From NCBI GenBank assembly GCA_003439945.1, contig QVRM01007045.1:134001-198000 (forward strand): a stretch of DNA of 64,000 nt, read 5' to 3'. Both the position numbers and the translations under genes were made by a program. The notes below the pieces were generated by a model. The model was not told where the DNA came from. It saw only the letters and a program-made list of their open reading frames with translations, and ran no database searches. This DNA is from Dermanyssus gallinae (Eukaryota > Arthropoda > Arachnida > Mesostigmata > Dermanyssidae). Within the stretch, counting starts at the first letter, position 1. Each line of letters opens with the position of its first letter. Positions 1 through 15,429 of this stretch are shown piece by piece.

Positions 1-2
1 AC

Positions 3-398
3 GCGTCAGCTACCCTGGCATTAGAACTATGCGGAGAACGCACTCTGGTAGAAGATATAGTGCTAGACAAGTTACCGATCAGTACAAATACACTTGAAAT
101 GTACAGAACATTCAGAGAGGATCGAAATGTAAACTTTGCTATGTGTAATTATACAGATGGGCCTGCCTTTTGCTCAGAGAAGTGGAAACGAGCCTTTCAA
201 AGTAACCGGTCATTATTGTGCAGGGTAACATGGCACGGTTATCACCACTATATGTGCCTCAAGGGTGACTGTTATGATATAAATGAATGTGTGTGTAAGT
301 TTTGTGGTGAGTGCAACATATGTCGCTATCACGTTCTAACATGCCTGGCAATCGACTCATATTCATTACAGGCGCGTGTGAACGAGATTTTGTTATAG
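3..398 (+). pseudogene. LINE-A family ORF2 C-terminus (partial, 5' end outside window)
   Basis: The frame is open from base 3 to a TAG at 396-398 and continues off the left edge, so the ATG at 114 nt or the GTG at 60 is not a true start. It is the C-terminal tail of a non-LTR retrotransposon ORF2. The first residues (LALELCGERTLVEDIVLDKL) line up with LLADTPLFVEDLKRRL of the nearly intact LINE-A at 33-36 kb. The end carries the same zinc-finger-like block: WHGYHH, then ECVCKFCGEC, then RYHVLTC, giving the spacing C-x-C-x2-C-x2-C-x3-H-x4-C. It is clearly diverged from LINE-A, so it is a second subfamily. A polyadenylation-like AATAAA lies at about 451. The part seen has no frame break. Family assignment rests on this comparison within the window. 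Confidence 0.75.
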
Positions 399-663
399 TT
401 TCGTGAATCATGTGTATCAATTCAATCCTACTACCAATAACTATGGTGAATAAATATGATGTGTGTTATAACACATGATTTAACGCAGAACTTGATGTAG
501 GTTTGTTGTTTCTCAACTTTCAGCTCCTTAAAGATTGCCAAACTTTTTCTTCACTTTTTTCTAACCAAATTCAAACAATAAACGTCACCACCTATTGGCG
601 CGATGGTAGCTCATGAATGGCCCTTCTATACAAAACAAACCAGAGACCTTCATGGATTCAGCT

Positions 664-753
<90 letters not shown>

Positions 754-1239
754 TTTTTTATTTAGGTTCGGCAGTAGCGTGAGCAACGTCAAGGACAAGC
801 TAGACCTTAATCTAAATAAATTACTTAATCAGATAGCTGTTACATTACACTGAACACGCCGTAGTAACGATTGTGGCACCAGCAGCAGCAACAACAACTA
901 TTCATATATATTAATATAAAAGCAGTGACAGCACTATGCACGTGAATGCAATGACATCAACAACGACGATGCTGTTAACTAAAAATCATGTACCACATGC
1001 AAAATGTCTCCCTCAAGTTGGGAAGTCCTGCTCTGTTTGATCGAATTTCGATTTTCCGATTCCGACTTATGATTTGCATCTAGCATCTTATTGCCGCTAG
1101 CGTTTGGCTGCAATGACGGTCAATACCGTGCAACTCGTTCGCACAATTGGGCGGCTTCAGCTAGCAGCATAAAGTATAAGCCGTTTGGTCTAGGTTTAAC
1201 TGTCGATTTTATGCTGCTATATATATATATAAATAAAGT
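399..1239. other. No gene seen; 3' flank of LINE and (TA)n array
   Basis: This stretch holds the 3' flank of the preceding LINE, a pure (TA)n run at 669-750, and nonrepetitive AT-rich DNA. A 12-bp inverted repeat (tagcagcataaa at 1162-1173, its complement at 1208-1219, 34-nt loop) is the only other structure I see. Confidence 0.5.
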
Positions 1240-1310
1240 AGCGGCGTGGTACAGGGTTAGTTAGACAGCTAGTGAGCCAGTCATGGCTGTCATCTAGCGG
1301 GTTGTCGCCC
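1240..1310 (+). repeat. Decayed tRNA-like head of SINE-B
   Basis: The order gcggcgtggt...agtcatggctgtcatct...cgccc follows the 5' head of SINE-B as read on the minus strand at 38.4 kb (ggcggcgtggtctagggg, then agtcatggttgtcatct). The B box is degenerate. No body or target-site duplication is visible, so this is an old fragment. Confidence 0.4.
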
Positions 1311-3960
1311 TTACGAACAAATATCTTAAACTCAATACAAACTTACGTTACGCACATCAAACATATGCATCCTTTGAGTCAAACGAAAAAACAATGCCTT
1401 AAATGTTTTGATTTTTTACGCCACTGCTCGAATCAAATGTCAGATTTAGATTAGAGGCTAAGAAAGAAAATAACAAGTCACATTAATGTTACGGGCCTTT
1501 CCTAATTTTTTTTGAACGTTTGGTACAAATCTATCTTAGCGATGTTTAGCTAAGTATGCGGTTAACGGTTACATATATAAACAAAAAGTACTCGGTTGTA
1601 AAGTCGGACGTTACGAGTGTGCGACGGAGTGCACATGTTTGATTAATCAGAACCGATCGTGCATTATCGGACTACTCAGCAGTTGTTTATTGAATATACA
1701 TATATACATATATATGTGCATCTATGTGCTAACTCGAATCCGCTTATCCGATCGTGATGCTTTACTGGCAGGCGATCAAATAAACACGAGCATAAAATAA
1801 CGGGCCGACAACGGGCTGATTGTCCGTCGTCGCGGTGCGTCAGTTTAATCCCACGATAACATTGAAAATGCGTTGATTGACGTATTATAGTAAGTAGTAT
1901 AGTACTACCGTTACGCGGTGTTGCACTGCTGCCCTCAAAACAAACGTCCAGGATCTGGCTAACCAGTTGACTGGCACGATGGATGCCGCGCGTACATTTA
2001 TTGCAATGAGCGGTCGTTATCCAAAAGCCAAGTCTCTATGTGTATATACACATATATGTACGTGTGTATTTATTATATATATATATATATACGTGTGTTT
2101 GTGTTTATATAAATTCCGCGTGTGAGCGTGGCTGATTATATAACTGTGTACGGATTTCCGGATATGTCGCGACGTCTAGACGTACTAATCGGATTCACGT
2201 TGGAACTTTCAACTCTGCATCTGTGTCGCAGATGACGCATTCTTATCTGTTTGTACCATCGTAGTAGTAGCAAAACAGCAGTACCTTGTGCCAAGCGGGC
2301 ATGCCATGCTGGCATCCTAGTCTTTCACTCTAAGATTGCACCGGCAACTTTAAGCGTTGGACGGCCAGTAGTTATTTTCAATGAACAGAAACCAAGCCTG
2401 ATGTTTCTCGACTAGCAAAAACCCTTGCAGTTTGCGGTTTGCGTCTGTCCCACTCACCTTTACTGATTTTCATGCATATACAGCGGTATATCGGTCTGGT
2501 ACGTTGATGTCTATGCTTAGAAGATCGTTCAAAATAGTGCTTAGTACTAATTACACCTTTATTATATTTAGAATGGTGTTACGGTATAGACACATTACGC
2601 TTTATACATGATGATGATGATGATGATGATGAGATATAAAACGGCAAATTGAGGAAAGCACTACCCTCCGCACTGGACGAAAGGAGGCAATGATCATCTA
2701 AAGCAGGCCCATGGGTAAAGTTTTTCAGAGAGAGCACTAAAATGTCCCCTGTGAAGGAACGCTCATAAAGCGGTTACACCGGACAGCTTAAATAGCTGGC
2801 GTTTATTTAAATATTTGTATGTCTTATTACTTTATTAATGATTTAAGCATATTTATTTTAACCCATTTATTAATTTTAACAATCATTATGTCAGATATAC
2901 AAACGTATACTGGCATAGCAAAAATAAAGGTTTATCTCTGCCAGCGCAAGCTCTTTATATGTGGCTTTTCTCGGTACGCCCGTGTTGGCAAAGGTGTGCC
3001 AGGAAGAAGAGGAAGGGAGATGTCTAGGCGTCATCGAACCCACGGATTGTTCAGAGTGTTGGCTGGCATGTGACAGCTTGTCTATGAAATATATGTGTCG
3101 TGGCATTTTTTGCCACCATTAGTGTGCCCATACAGGACTTGTTTGGGCTTAATTGTTCTTCAGCAGAAAATTTTACTCTACTCAATAAAAAGACAATCAA
3201 AGAAAAAACATGATTCTGAGTAAGCATTCAATACGCCTTTTAAGGACATTGATTGTAAACGTATATGTGAGAAAAAAACACACATATATATATATATATA
3301 TATATTTGTGGTTAGCCAGTTTATTAGCTAAAGCATACTACTTGTAGCAAAGCCGCATTTAAAGCTCTCTTGGTTCCATGGACGGTTTGGCCGCGCTACG
3401 ACGCGACCGATCGCCGTCTGTTTTTGTCATACGATTATATTGCGCTACAATGGACACAGTGAACTGTGAGAAGTACGAGAAACGTTCTATTCATACAAGT
3501 GCAATTTCTCAGTGCACAACACTATTTATTTATTGTCTAAACGTATGTACGCTTAACTGTGTAGATTAGTTGTTACGTATAGTGATGGTGTAGCAGAGGC
3601 TGGTTGCGCGTCAAGAGCATCACCGCAGATTTCACGCCAAAAGGTTTAACGTTCGATGCGTCAATCCAATATACCTATTCTAGTCAGAGCCAGTTAGGGA
3701 GTAACCTTGATTTAATTTCATACTATCCTGTTAGCGAGGAGGCCCGACGAGCACAATACACCATATAGCGTGAACACTTCTAATCTAGTTCTACCTCTCC
3801 CTGTCTTTCTATTTTTGCTGGTAAGCACCGCAATTTTTCCTAGATGCCTCTGAATTTCCTTATTTCCCAATTATCTCTTCTCTCTCTCCCTAGATATATA
3901 TTATAAATCCTCAATCAAAGATATTAGGAGGGGGACAAACGGGTTAAGATTCAGAGAAGA

Positions 3961-3991
<31 letters not shown>

Positions 3992-4133
3992 CTTCAAAGA
4001 GGGAATGCCGCTTCCGTGAGAGGCACCCTGGCTAGGTGGACCAGCCCAAGCCTGGACCTAACGCCTTGAGTTAAGCCCCGAGCGGGCTGTGCACATGTTC
4101 TTACATCACAAATGTGTATCTTAAAACATATAA

Positions 4134-4172
<39 letters not shown>

Positions 4173-4270
4173 CCCTCAACTAAAGGTACTGGGGTGGATA
4201 AACGGATATATATATACGAACCGAAGCAGATATATATATATATATACTCTTAACCCGTTCGCCCCCCTTT
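1311..4270. other. No gene seen; short microsatellites
   Basis: It contains (GAT)n at 2609-2633 and (TA)n at 3283-3304, 3965-3991, 4139-4170 and about 4207-4246. The small open frames here show no domain or motif I recognise. Confidence 0.5.
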
Positions 4271-5100
4271 CGTCTCATCGATTGAGGGTTTCTTCCGTGG
4301 ACTTCGGGGATATCGGTAGTAGCAGCTGCAGCAGCGCTAGTCGCATACACAGTACGTGCTGCTGCTGCTGGTTGGCTTGCGCTTGCCTGTTGGCGATGCC
4401 ATCAACGGCGACGTTGGCGACTTCGGCTTCGGGCCGAAGTCGCCAACACTGCCACCACTACCGCCGCTGCCACCGATGAAGCGCTAGTTTTACTACCGAG
4501 TTGCTGGTGCTGTCGCTGCCGCCTCTGCTGTTGCTGCTGCTGCTGGGGTGAATGTCTTTTTCGCACCTCACCTTCCTCACCGAATCGATGGCTGTCTAGC
4601 TGGCTCATTGGCTTGTTGGTTGGATGGTTGGTTGGTTGGTTGTGACTGGCTAGCAGCCAGGTAGGCAAAGGGCAGTGAGCTGGGCAAGACGCAGGAAGAC
4701 AGACAGGCAGGCAGCAGATACACAGGCCATCCAGCATGAGGAGTCGCCGAAACGAGGCGTCTGTCGCCTGTGTGATGATCATCGACCAACAACAGCCAAC
4801 CGCCGCAGCGACGAAGAAAGCAGAGCGAAGCAGAGGGAAGCAACGCGGCGACGGTCGATGGAGGTAACGCAGATAGATGGGGCTGTCGGAAACGGGAGGG
4901 AGCGGAAAGGGGAGGGGGGCGAAAGAGGGAAGAAGATAGGGAGAGAGAGAGAGAGAGGAAGAGTTTGTGGTGAAGTCGCCGAAGACCGAAGACCGAATCA
5001 GCGGCAAGGAAGGGTCGGTGGCGGAAAAACAGCGATCGACGACCAGCTACGGCGAGAGAAAATGAACAAACGAACGGAAGACTAACACCGATCTAGACAC
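4271..5100. other. GC-rich low-complexity block with a hairpin
   Basis: GC content rises sharply, with CTG/CAG runs, a GGTT/GGCT simple repeat near 4610-4645 and a GAGA tract near 4930-4960. A 201-codon frame on the minus strand (4402-5007) is Ser/Pro/Gln-rich and has no recognisable domain; I do not call it a gene. A perfect hairpin lies at 4413-4447 (15-bp arms, 5-nt loop). A CpG-rich promoter or first exon of an unseen gene is possible, but nothing else supports it. Confidence 0.35.
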
Positions 5101-7443
<2,343 letters not shown>

Positions 7444-7460
7444 AGTGACTACCACTACTA

Positions 7461-7640
7461 GTAAAGTTTTCGGGCGGACCCTCAGCCAAGATTTAACGTC
7501 CACGGAACTGTTTTTCACATTGCTTCATAGACGGACCCCCATAAATACAAATGTGCAACGGTGGGGCTCGAACCCGCGCACCTATGTGTCTCCTCCGGTT
7601 GCGAGACGCAGACTTAAGCCACTACGCCACCGGGCTCGAC
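7461..7640 (-). mobile_element. SINE-A copy 1 (tRNA-derived SINE, with TSD)
   Basis: A 180-bp insertion is flanked by a 17-bp direct repeat, agtgactaccactacta, at 7444-7460 and 7641-7657, which is a target-site duplication. On the minus strand the head carries RNA polymerase III promoter boxes: A box tggcgtagtgg (7629-7619) and B box ggttcgagccc (7574-7564), as in tRNA genes. The body continues to a 3' end ttttacttta-like rather than a poly(A). It is about 98% identical to the copy at 32.5 kb by eye, which suggests recent activity. It does not encode protein and must be mobilised by a LINE; which LINE is unknown. Confidence 0.9.
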
Positions 7641-7657
7641 AGTGACTACCACTACTA

Positions 7658-8216
7658 CTACTATTACTTCCGCTAATGCTCCTACTACTAAGTTAAGTTT
7701 GTGGCGAGTGGTGTTGTTACTGCTGCCATAGCCCCAACAGCGATGAATAGCATTATCTAATCGTACGTTGCAGAGCGTACGATGTCACATAAGTCAACAG
7801 GTATTAGGCATAACGTCGTCAGAACACATTTTGTTGTCAAAACAAAACGACAGACGATCGATTAGTAATCAGCCCATTATCGCTCGGGTCTGCGCCGTAA
7901 TTAACGCCATCGACGAAAATCTAAGGGGTGCTCATTACGATGAGCTAATCTATCAGCTCAGCTTATCATCTGGTTATCTCTATGACATATGGCCATGCCA
8001 ATGGCCAATTTCTTCCTAACAATGTGAAATTAGCGTATAGCGGCGGCAGAAGAACAATAGCGCGCACGTGTGTTTTGCTCCCCTCTGATTTCCAGTGAGC
8101 AGAAGCGCTAAAGCCTAGGACAACAAAAACAAGTAGAAAAACAACACCCAGAAGATACGCATTGTGTGAACTAAAAAAGCTGCAGCAACGGAAAAACGGA
8201 AATACCGAAGCAACAG

Positions 8217-8256
<40 letters not shown>

Positions 8257-8311
8257 ATGTATACATATATGTATGTATATATATATATGTATATGTATAC
8301 ATATATGTATG

Positions 8312-8357
<46 letters not shown>

Positions 8358-9243
8358 TGAATCGTTACAACTCTATTTGCCAATGGATAGGCACTGAAGA
8401 GGTAAAACAATATTAAAAAAAAACTAGCCATCGGTTAGTTAACCAATAAAATGAGGCAGCAAAAGGATCATATCGCGCGGCGTCTCACTCTTCGCAACTA
8501 TGTAGAGCTGTTGTGACGCGGTCTTTGAATTATCGTTAGGCGGTCAGTGAGCCGTTATTAGGTATTTATTGAGCATAGTTTGGCGCCTGTTGAACACCTA
8601 ATAGACGATGGTTAAGCAGCTGTTGTATATAGCGTTAGTAGCGCATATGGTCGCGGTATTGTTCGGATACTCGACGCGCTCTGACCGAAGTCAGGCTCGG
8701 TTACGGTCGATCCATGCTATCGGTCGGCACTGCACGGGAAGCTAGAAAACGTCACCTTGTGCACCTTGCAGGGGCGGAGCATCGAACGTATGTTTCATGC
8801 TCTCTGTTCACCGTGACCTCCATCCGTGTGTCAACGACGTGCTGGCCAACAAACACCGCACCGAGACCACTGCTCTGCTAAGCATATCGCGTACACAGAT
8901 TTAACCGCGTCTGTTTCTTGCTTGCCCGCTCTCTCTCGGTTGCTAACTCCATTTTTCCTTTTTGTCTTATTTTTGCTCGGTAAATCTTCTCAAGTCTTCA
9001 TCCGGTGTCATTGATTGGTATAATCAACTTTACGTCAACGGTTCGGAGAACGCAACAATCTGCTTGGCATCGCTCGGTAATCCAAGCTGCGTTGGATGCA
9101 TCCAAATAAGATACGGTGTCTTGCAGTGCGTTGCCGTTCAGGCTTCGTGGAATTTCGATCCACCAAAATGCCCTAGCCAGAAACCGACGAATGACAGGCC
9201 AGAGTAGCAGTTGTATAGCTATACGCATGCCAAATACAATTGA

Positions 9244-9295
<52 letters not shown>

Positions 9296-10010
9296 GAACA
9301 TGAATTCGGGGGTAGGAGGAATTCTTGCATCGCATTTGCTTAGCGCAAGAGTCTTGTCGTTTCTGCACCCACCCTTTTTGCAGATCCGTAGGGTCCCACG
9401 CAAAATCAACATAGGTGACGAAGTTGTTTGTCGATATAACAGGAATTCATCTATATATAAGCTGGTTATATCAGCTTTGACGCCCAAAGCTCTGTCGTTC
9501 CGTGAAAAGCGGTTAACGAAAAAGACCGAAACCAAAGTGTATTGCTGTACGAGTTCCGAAAATATGCTGCTGCGTTTATTGGAATGTCGTCACCATGTTC
9601 GAAGCTTGTTCTATGGCAGGACGTACTGCCAAGAATAGTTAAAAAATACGTTAACCCTGATCATGAGTTGAGCTCCGCAAAATATCTTCTGCAAAAGGAG
9701 GACGCCAAGTCTACCCTTGAACTTAACAGTTGTTATCCAAGAGTTCACGTCAGTTAACCACAAACACTTATCAGGGAGTCTAGCAAACGTGAAGTCATCT
9801 CTAATTTATGTAAGTGGGCCACTCACATATTACGTAGCGTGAACAAATCAGGCTTACTTCATAAGCGCAATAGATTGCTTGCCGCCACCGCCAAGGCACG
9901 TTTCTTGATCGTATGCTTTTAATATTGTAGTTAACTGTAAATTATTGTCTTTATTATAATCAACAAAAATAGGCATTTGAAATAAAATTCAATTTTTTAA
10001 ATTCCAAACT
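7658..10010. other. No gene recognised; (TA)n arrays and an unassigned 71-codon frame
   Basis: (TA)n arrays lie at about 8218-8354 (interrupted by TG and CA steps) and 9247-9293. An open frame at 9542-9757 (+) has unbiased, protein-like composition (for example KLVLWQDVLPRIVKKY), but I do not recognise it and its start is not ATG. It could be a transposon relic. Confidence 0.4.
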
Positions 10011-10019
10011 TGATGTCTA

Positions 10020-10232
10020 AAAATTCTTCTGTTTACACCCATGACAAGTTTTCTTTAACCTATTGACAAACAACTAGTTTTAACTAGATTTTGCACTTGT
10101 TACCCAATTTTTCACCTCACTTTTAAATAATCCGACTGAGGTGAGTACGCGAGTTTCTTTGAAGAGTTCTGTCCAGATAGTCGGCAGGGTGTACGCGAAA
10201 GCATGACGAGTTTTTTAGAGCTACGGGCCTCG

Positions 10233-10235
<3 letters not shown>
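10020..10235 (-). pseudogene. LINE-D ORF2 C-terminal tail, copy 1
   Basis: On the minus strand, about 10,200 down to 10,085 reads AFAYTLPTIWTELFKE, then GLFKSEVKNWV, and a stop. This fits the usual end of a LINE ORF2, where a LP..W..L motif is followed by a FK..(V/L)K.W motif. The same sequence recurs on the plus strand at 37.4-37.8 kb, and similarity continues beyond the stop into the presumed 3' UTR, so this is a repeat-family end. Upstream, a 5-nt deletion relative to the other copy breaks the frame, and the homology stops where a (TA)n array begins (10,236-10,276). LINE identity is by motif; the clade is not assigned. Confidence 0.6.
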
Positions 10236-10278
<43 letters not shown>

Positions 10279-10761
10279 GACACACCAGGTATGAGGCAGC
10301 CAAAGCGCGAGACTTGAAAACAATCCCGCGGCAATAAGAGTACGTATTCTGCCTGTAGCGGATCCCGTGGCAGACCGCAACAGTTACAGGCGTCGAAAAA
10401 GACACGAAATATCTGATCAAATAATGTAACCTTTTCCGAATGATGAAATTCTGGATGATGAGTGCTCAATGTTCCAATTGAATTGATATATTCCCTGCGC
10501 AAATAGCCCATTTGTAGTCGTCTCCCGAAGATATTATAACAGCAATACAAGCTGGAGCAAACTATTCAATCTAAGTGAAATGGTCAGGTTAAGGCCATTC
10601 ATTTAGCCTGACCTAGACCACGACCCGCGTTATCCTAGAGACGGCAGCTAGGCTTGCCGCCGGCATTGTTTTCGTCGCAAAAACCTTTGCTTGAATCGTA
10701 ATAAGCAAACTCAGTAACACGTTTGCTACTAAGCAGCAAGTTACGGTTTGCCGAGAGGCTA

Positions 10762-11079
10762 GTATTAAAAACCTTTTATTTTTTAAGGAAGTTTTTTTTT
10801 AATTCTAGACCATACTCCGTCCCCTACGGAGCTTGGAACTTAGCTTGACGTATATATTCAATGCACCGAGGGCCGGACATGTTAAGATATCTAGGGTTTC
10901 TCAAACGGTCCCTGTAGCAGCATGGCCGCTGACTCTCAGCGGTATGGTTTATCATTTATTCTCAATGAGCATCGCTTAAAGAAAGTTCGATCAACAACAG
11001 GGATCGAACCGGCGACACCCCGGTAGTCATGACAACCATGACTAGCGCACTAGTCCCCTAGACCACGCCGCAACACTTT
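10762..11079 (-). mobile_element. SINE-B copy 1 (tRNA-derived SINE, with TSD)
   Basis: A roughly 318-bp element is flanked by the 11-bp direct repeat ccgagaggcta at 10,751-10,761 and 11,080-11,090. Read on the minus strand it starts with a tRNA-like head: an A-box-like tggtctagggg and the B box ggttcgatccc (complement of 11,000-11,010). The body ends in a T-rich tail with the motif ttttttaattct. The right-hand duplication runs directly into a (TA)n array. A longer, well-preserved copy lies at 38.1 kb and a truncated one at 26.6 kb. Confidence 0.85.
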
Positions 11080-11090
11080 CCGAGAGGCTA

Positions 11091-11355
11091 TATATATATA
11101 TATATATATAAAGAGAGAGAGAGGGGGAGAGACAGACGAACGTGACCCGAGGACACTTATAAACTGTCCAGTTGATCAGCGATGTACGTAGGTAGTAGTG
11201 AAGCTGACCGGCCTGGAGACTAGGTTGACCGTTTAGCTCCAGGTAAGCTAACACCTGCGTCTATGGTATGCGTATGCACGACTAAGCATTCATCGTATTG
11301 GAGTAGGTAATCGCAATTTTGGCAATTTAAATCGATATACAGCAATAGTAATCAA

Positions 11356-11394
<39 letters not shown>

Positions 11395-12234
11395 AAGCTG
11401 TTTATGACTTTATTTCTAAGAAAAGACCATTCTTTTTTCTATTAGATGATACGTTGTCCATAGACATACTTTATCGGCAAAACTGAGCAAAAAATGGTCG
11501 GCATTTTTGACACGAAGACTAATGGTGAGTTCTAATGTGAGCTCTACACAACGCCGATAACCATATCAAAAAGAAAGAGAAGCACTTAATATCCGCCGGT
11601 TGAACCCCTACACTGAAAATTAGACATAGCTAAATTAATAACTTCGGGGAAAAATTTAGTGAGTGACGAAACGTTTTTTGAAATAACGGGTTTCTTTAGA
11701 AGCTTCGTATCATTATATACATTATTGTTTGTTTGAATATTCGTATATCTCGAATCCATCGTGCATGACCAGCCACAGCTGGACTGGACTAGCGCTTAAC
11801 GCTAACCATATTCCTGTTCAAACCAGGTAGATGTTTAAACTGTAATTGAACTGCCCACCACAACTAGTGAAACAGATTTATACCAGTTAGATTACCCGAT
11901 TTGTCAAGGTTGAGCGTCTTAGCGCACGCTTAGTTAAATATTGGGACCACGGCGAGCGAGAGAGAGAGAGAGACAACACGGCTTACCGTTGCATAAGTGT
12001 CTAAGCGTTAATTCGACACAGCTCGGTGGAGCCGAACTTTTTTGTTGTTACTATTCCTGCTATTGCCGTTGCTGTTATAGTAGTGCGCCTCAGTTATCTA
12101 CTGAGATAATTCGTCCCGTTAGATCGTATGACGTTATGTCAACGGGATGGGGTCTTCCCCAAGAGCGCAGAAGTCCGGATATCCTTAAACGATATAAAAT
12201 GGTAGCAACTGAGCAACTGTCTTATAATGATAGA

Positions 12235-12290
<56 letters not shown>

Positions 12291-15200
12291 ACGTTTTATG
12301 CACAATTGACGCTAGGCATATTTTGTACTCAAAACAGTAAATCTATATTAATGACCACGCCTCTTAAAGGACAATTAAATAAGCTTTAGAATATGACCAG
12401 AAAGTTAAAGCGATACTTATTCGATATTCTCAACTCTATAAAGCAGTGAACTGGAAAAACGCTAGGGTATACAATCTCAGCTCAATCCCTTCGGCCAGTG
12501 ATATTGCTCAGTGAAAGAGTCAACGACGAGTTCTAGGAAATAGATAGCCAGAGAGAGCCGCCCAGATTGTTGATATGCTTAAGCTTGGCTATAGTCAACG
12601 TAACTATATATATATATATATATATATACTGAATATGAACCAATCCACCGTTCACAGACTCTATCAACGGTATCAACGAAAGGTCAGCTTCCACTGGAGA
12701 GCGGGTTTGACTCGCGCAGGAGAACCGGACTCGTGGAGGGCCCCTGAAATGTACAGCTTTCATCAAAGAAATGTTCTAACTGCCTAACAACGCGTTAGTG
12801 GGATTGTGTCTGCTGATCAGAGCAGAACTCACTAACCGACACGTATCGTATATGAAATGGGTAATCAATCCTCCACCCCGATCCGTGGATTGTGACAGAG
12901 GCGAACGTATGTTACAAACAAGGATTGTCCGTTATTGTTGTAGCGTGTTTTTCTAATTCTTACTAAACGATTAAACATTTTATTGACAGTGCGGTGCTTT
13001 GTGTGAGTAAAAAAAAGACACACTTATAAATATCCAACATGCTTGAGATAATGCTTTTCTTTTTATTACCGCAAAGGATGAATGCAATGACAACGGAGGT
13101 TTCACCTTTCTACGAAGCTATGAGCTATGCGCGATCCGTTATTTATAACAAGCCATTGTCAAAAAACGCACCGAACTGTTTAGATGCGTCCTATTGTATC
13201 ATGGCAACGTCCGCCCGCATACATCTGTGGCGACCTACACGTTGCTAGATTTCTCATAGACTATTTAACCACGCCCACGTTAGAGTTCTGACCTCGGATT
13301 GCTATCTGCTGCACTTGCTACAGAATTATTTGAGAGGGGAAGCTTTAAAGCTAGAGGATATCAAAAACCACGTTAGTCACATTTGCACCTAAAAAATAGA
13401 CATTCTGGAGGCGCAAGTTGTTTTCAACTAGAGAAAAATTGATGAAGAAAGGAATTAAAAAAAAGTATTGTACATAGGATTGACTGATGTGCGCATATAA
13501 GTTTAAGCGATACTTTATAAATGACCCTCATGAGTATATATATATATATAAATATACATATATATGGACCAAGGACGGAAAACAAGTGTAACCAGCTAAA
13601 TTCGACCTTAAACTGGCCTACTCTTTACGATGACCATGGTTACGCCCTGTTCATGTTGATTGCTCACTAACCCACCGCCGCAGGCTACAATCTCATTGAG
13701 AGGGCAGTTTAAACGATGACTCTTGCTCGCACAGTGACTACTGCAACGGCGGCTGGTGGTGCTGCTGCTGCTGCCGCTGGAAAGTAAGTAATCGTAGCGA
13801 GAGTTGACCGACCCGGGATGGAGTAGAGGTCACAAGGTACGCGCGGGCCGCCCGGTCACGTCGTAGTCACGCCCTCGTTCACCAGTCCAGACCAAACTGC
13901 TTTTATCTACGCAAAAACTAAGTACACGCGTGTCTGCTCTGATCTATTTCATACGCGGTGTCTGCTGCGCTGTTCGATTCAGCGAATATATACGGCAGAC
14001 ATCATTAATTCGCCATGCTGCTACGTCGAGCTATGAACCTGGCGGGCCAGTCAGCTTTTATTCCTATTCGTGGTTGTTTGTACTGCCGTTGCTCATGTCC
14101 ATGCTATTGTTGCCATGTTTGCGCCGGTGTTTTGCTGCCATCTACGCCGTCGTCGCCGCCTGGTGGTGGCGGCGGCGGCGGCTCTCTGTTCTGGATCTCC
14201 TGACCTGGCCGCAATCCGAAGTGGTCCCATCCTGCTCTATTGCCTACCTAGAAAGCGGGAACACTGTGTGTTCTTTCCGACATAAGCACACTGAATTCGT
14301 ACGCTATGTACATACATAGATAGTGTACATAATCGCGGCGACTACTAGAGTCCCGCGAATTACGGCGAGGAATACTGTATACGCGTATATTGCACTTTCT
14401 TACAATGATCTGCGTCGTAAAGATCAATGCCAACCACAAAACTATTTGGCCATCGAAATTTCTATGCGTGTCTTTCTGAAATACCCCAAAAACCCTTCAA
14501 CAATGACGGCCGGCCTTGCATTCGTGGTCGCCTATGTGCGGTTTTTTGTTTCGTCTACGTTGCATTGTGTACAAGAACAAGCCCAGTAATTTCAAAATGT
14601 AGCACTTACAAAAATTCAACTTAATCAAAGTCAACCTTATCCCTCATTGCGCCACAGTACAGTAATCTATATCTGTATAATGTATATAGTTGTAATATAA
14701 TAATTGAAATTGTAATAATAATATAATAATTGAAATTGTAATAATAATATAATAATTGTAAAACTCACATCTGCTCTAAAACCTGAATTATAAAAAAATA
14801 TATATAGAGAGATATATAGAAAGATACATGTGTTAGCCGTACTACAAGACTGCAGTACGGCGTGTATTCTGGTTGTTGTTGCCAGTACGTATATATATAT
14901 ATATATATATACATTCATATAGAGATGCCGACAATACTGTTGGAGTCAGATACAGGTATGTCATGACACGACAGTGGGGTAGTCGTGATCGTTTTTGTGC
15001 AAACGCAAATTCGACAGTTTCGACTGTCGACCTTTCACATGGTATTACCGTAGTTGAAAGATCGTGCACTTTATTTTAATATCGTTCGATGCTGAGTATC
15101 GCTTTCACGATAAGAAAATATTTCAGTGGGATAGTCTACAATGTTTTTTAACGGACCTGTGTAGCACAGGGAAGGGACAGGAAGAAAGATCCAGAAGCAA

Positions 15201-15390
15201 GCATATATATAATATAATATCTATATATATACTATATCTATAGATATTATATATAATATCTATATATATATATATATCATCTCTCTATATCTATATCCTA
15301 TCTATCTTCTACATATATCTATATATTATATATATCTCGTATCTATATATCCTATATATCTCTACCTATATCTATCTATATCTCTACTCT

Positions 15391-15429
<39 letters not shown>

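Noticed and set aside
4402..5007. 201-codon minus-strand frame
   Set aside because: Low-complexity Ser/Pro/Gln composition with an overlapping open frame on the other strand; no motif.
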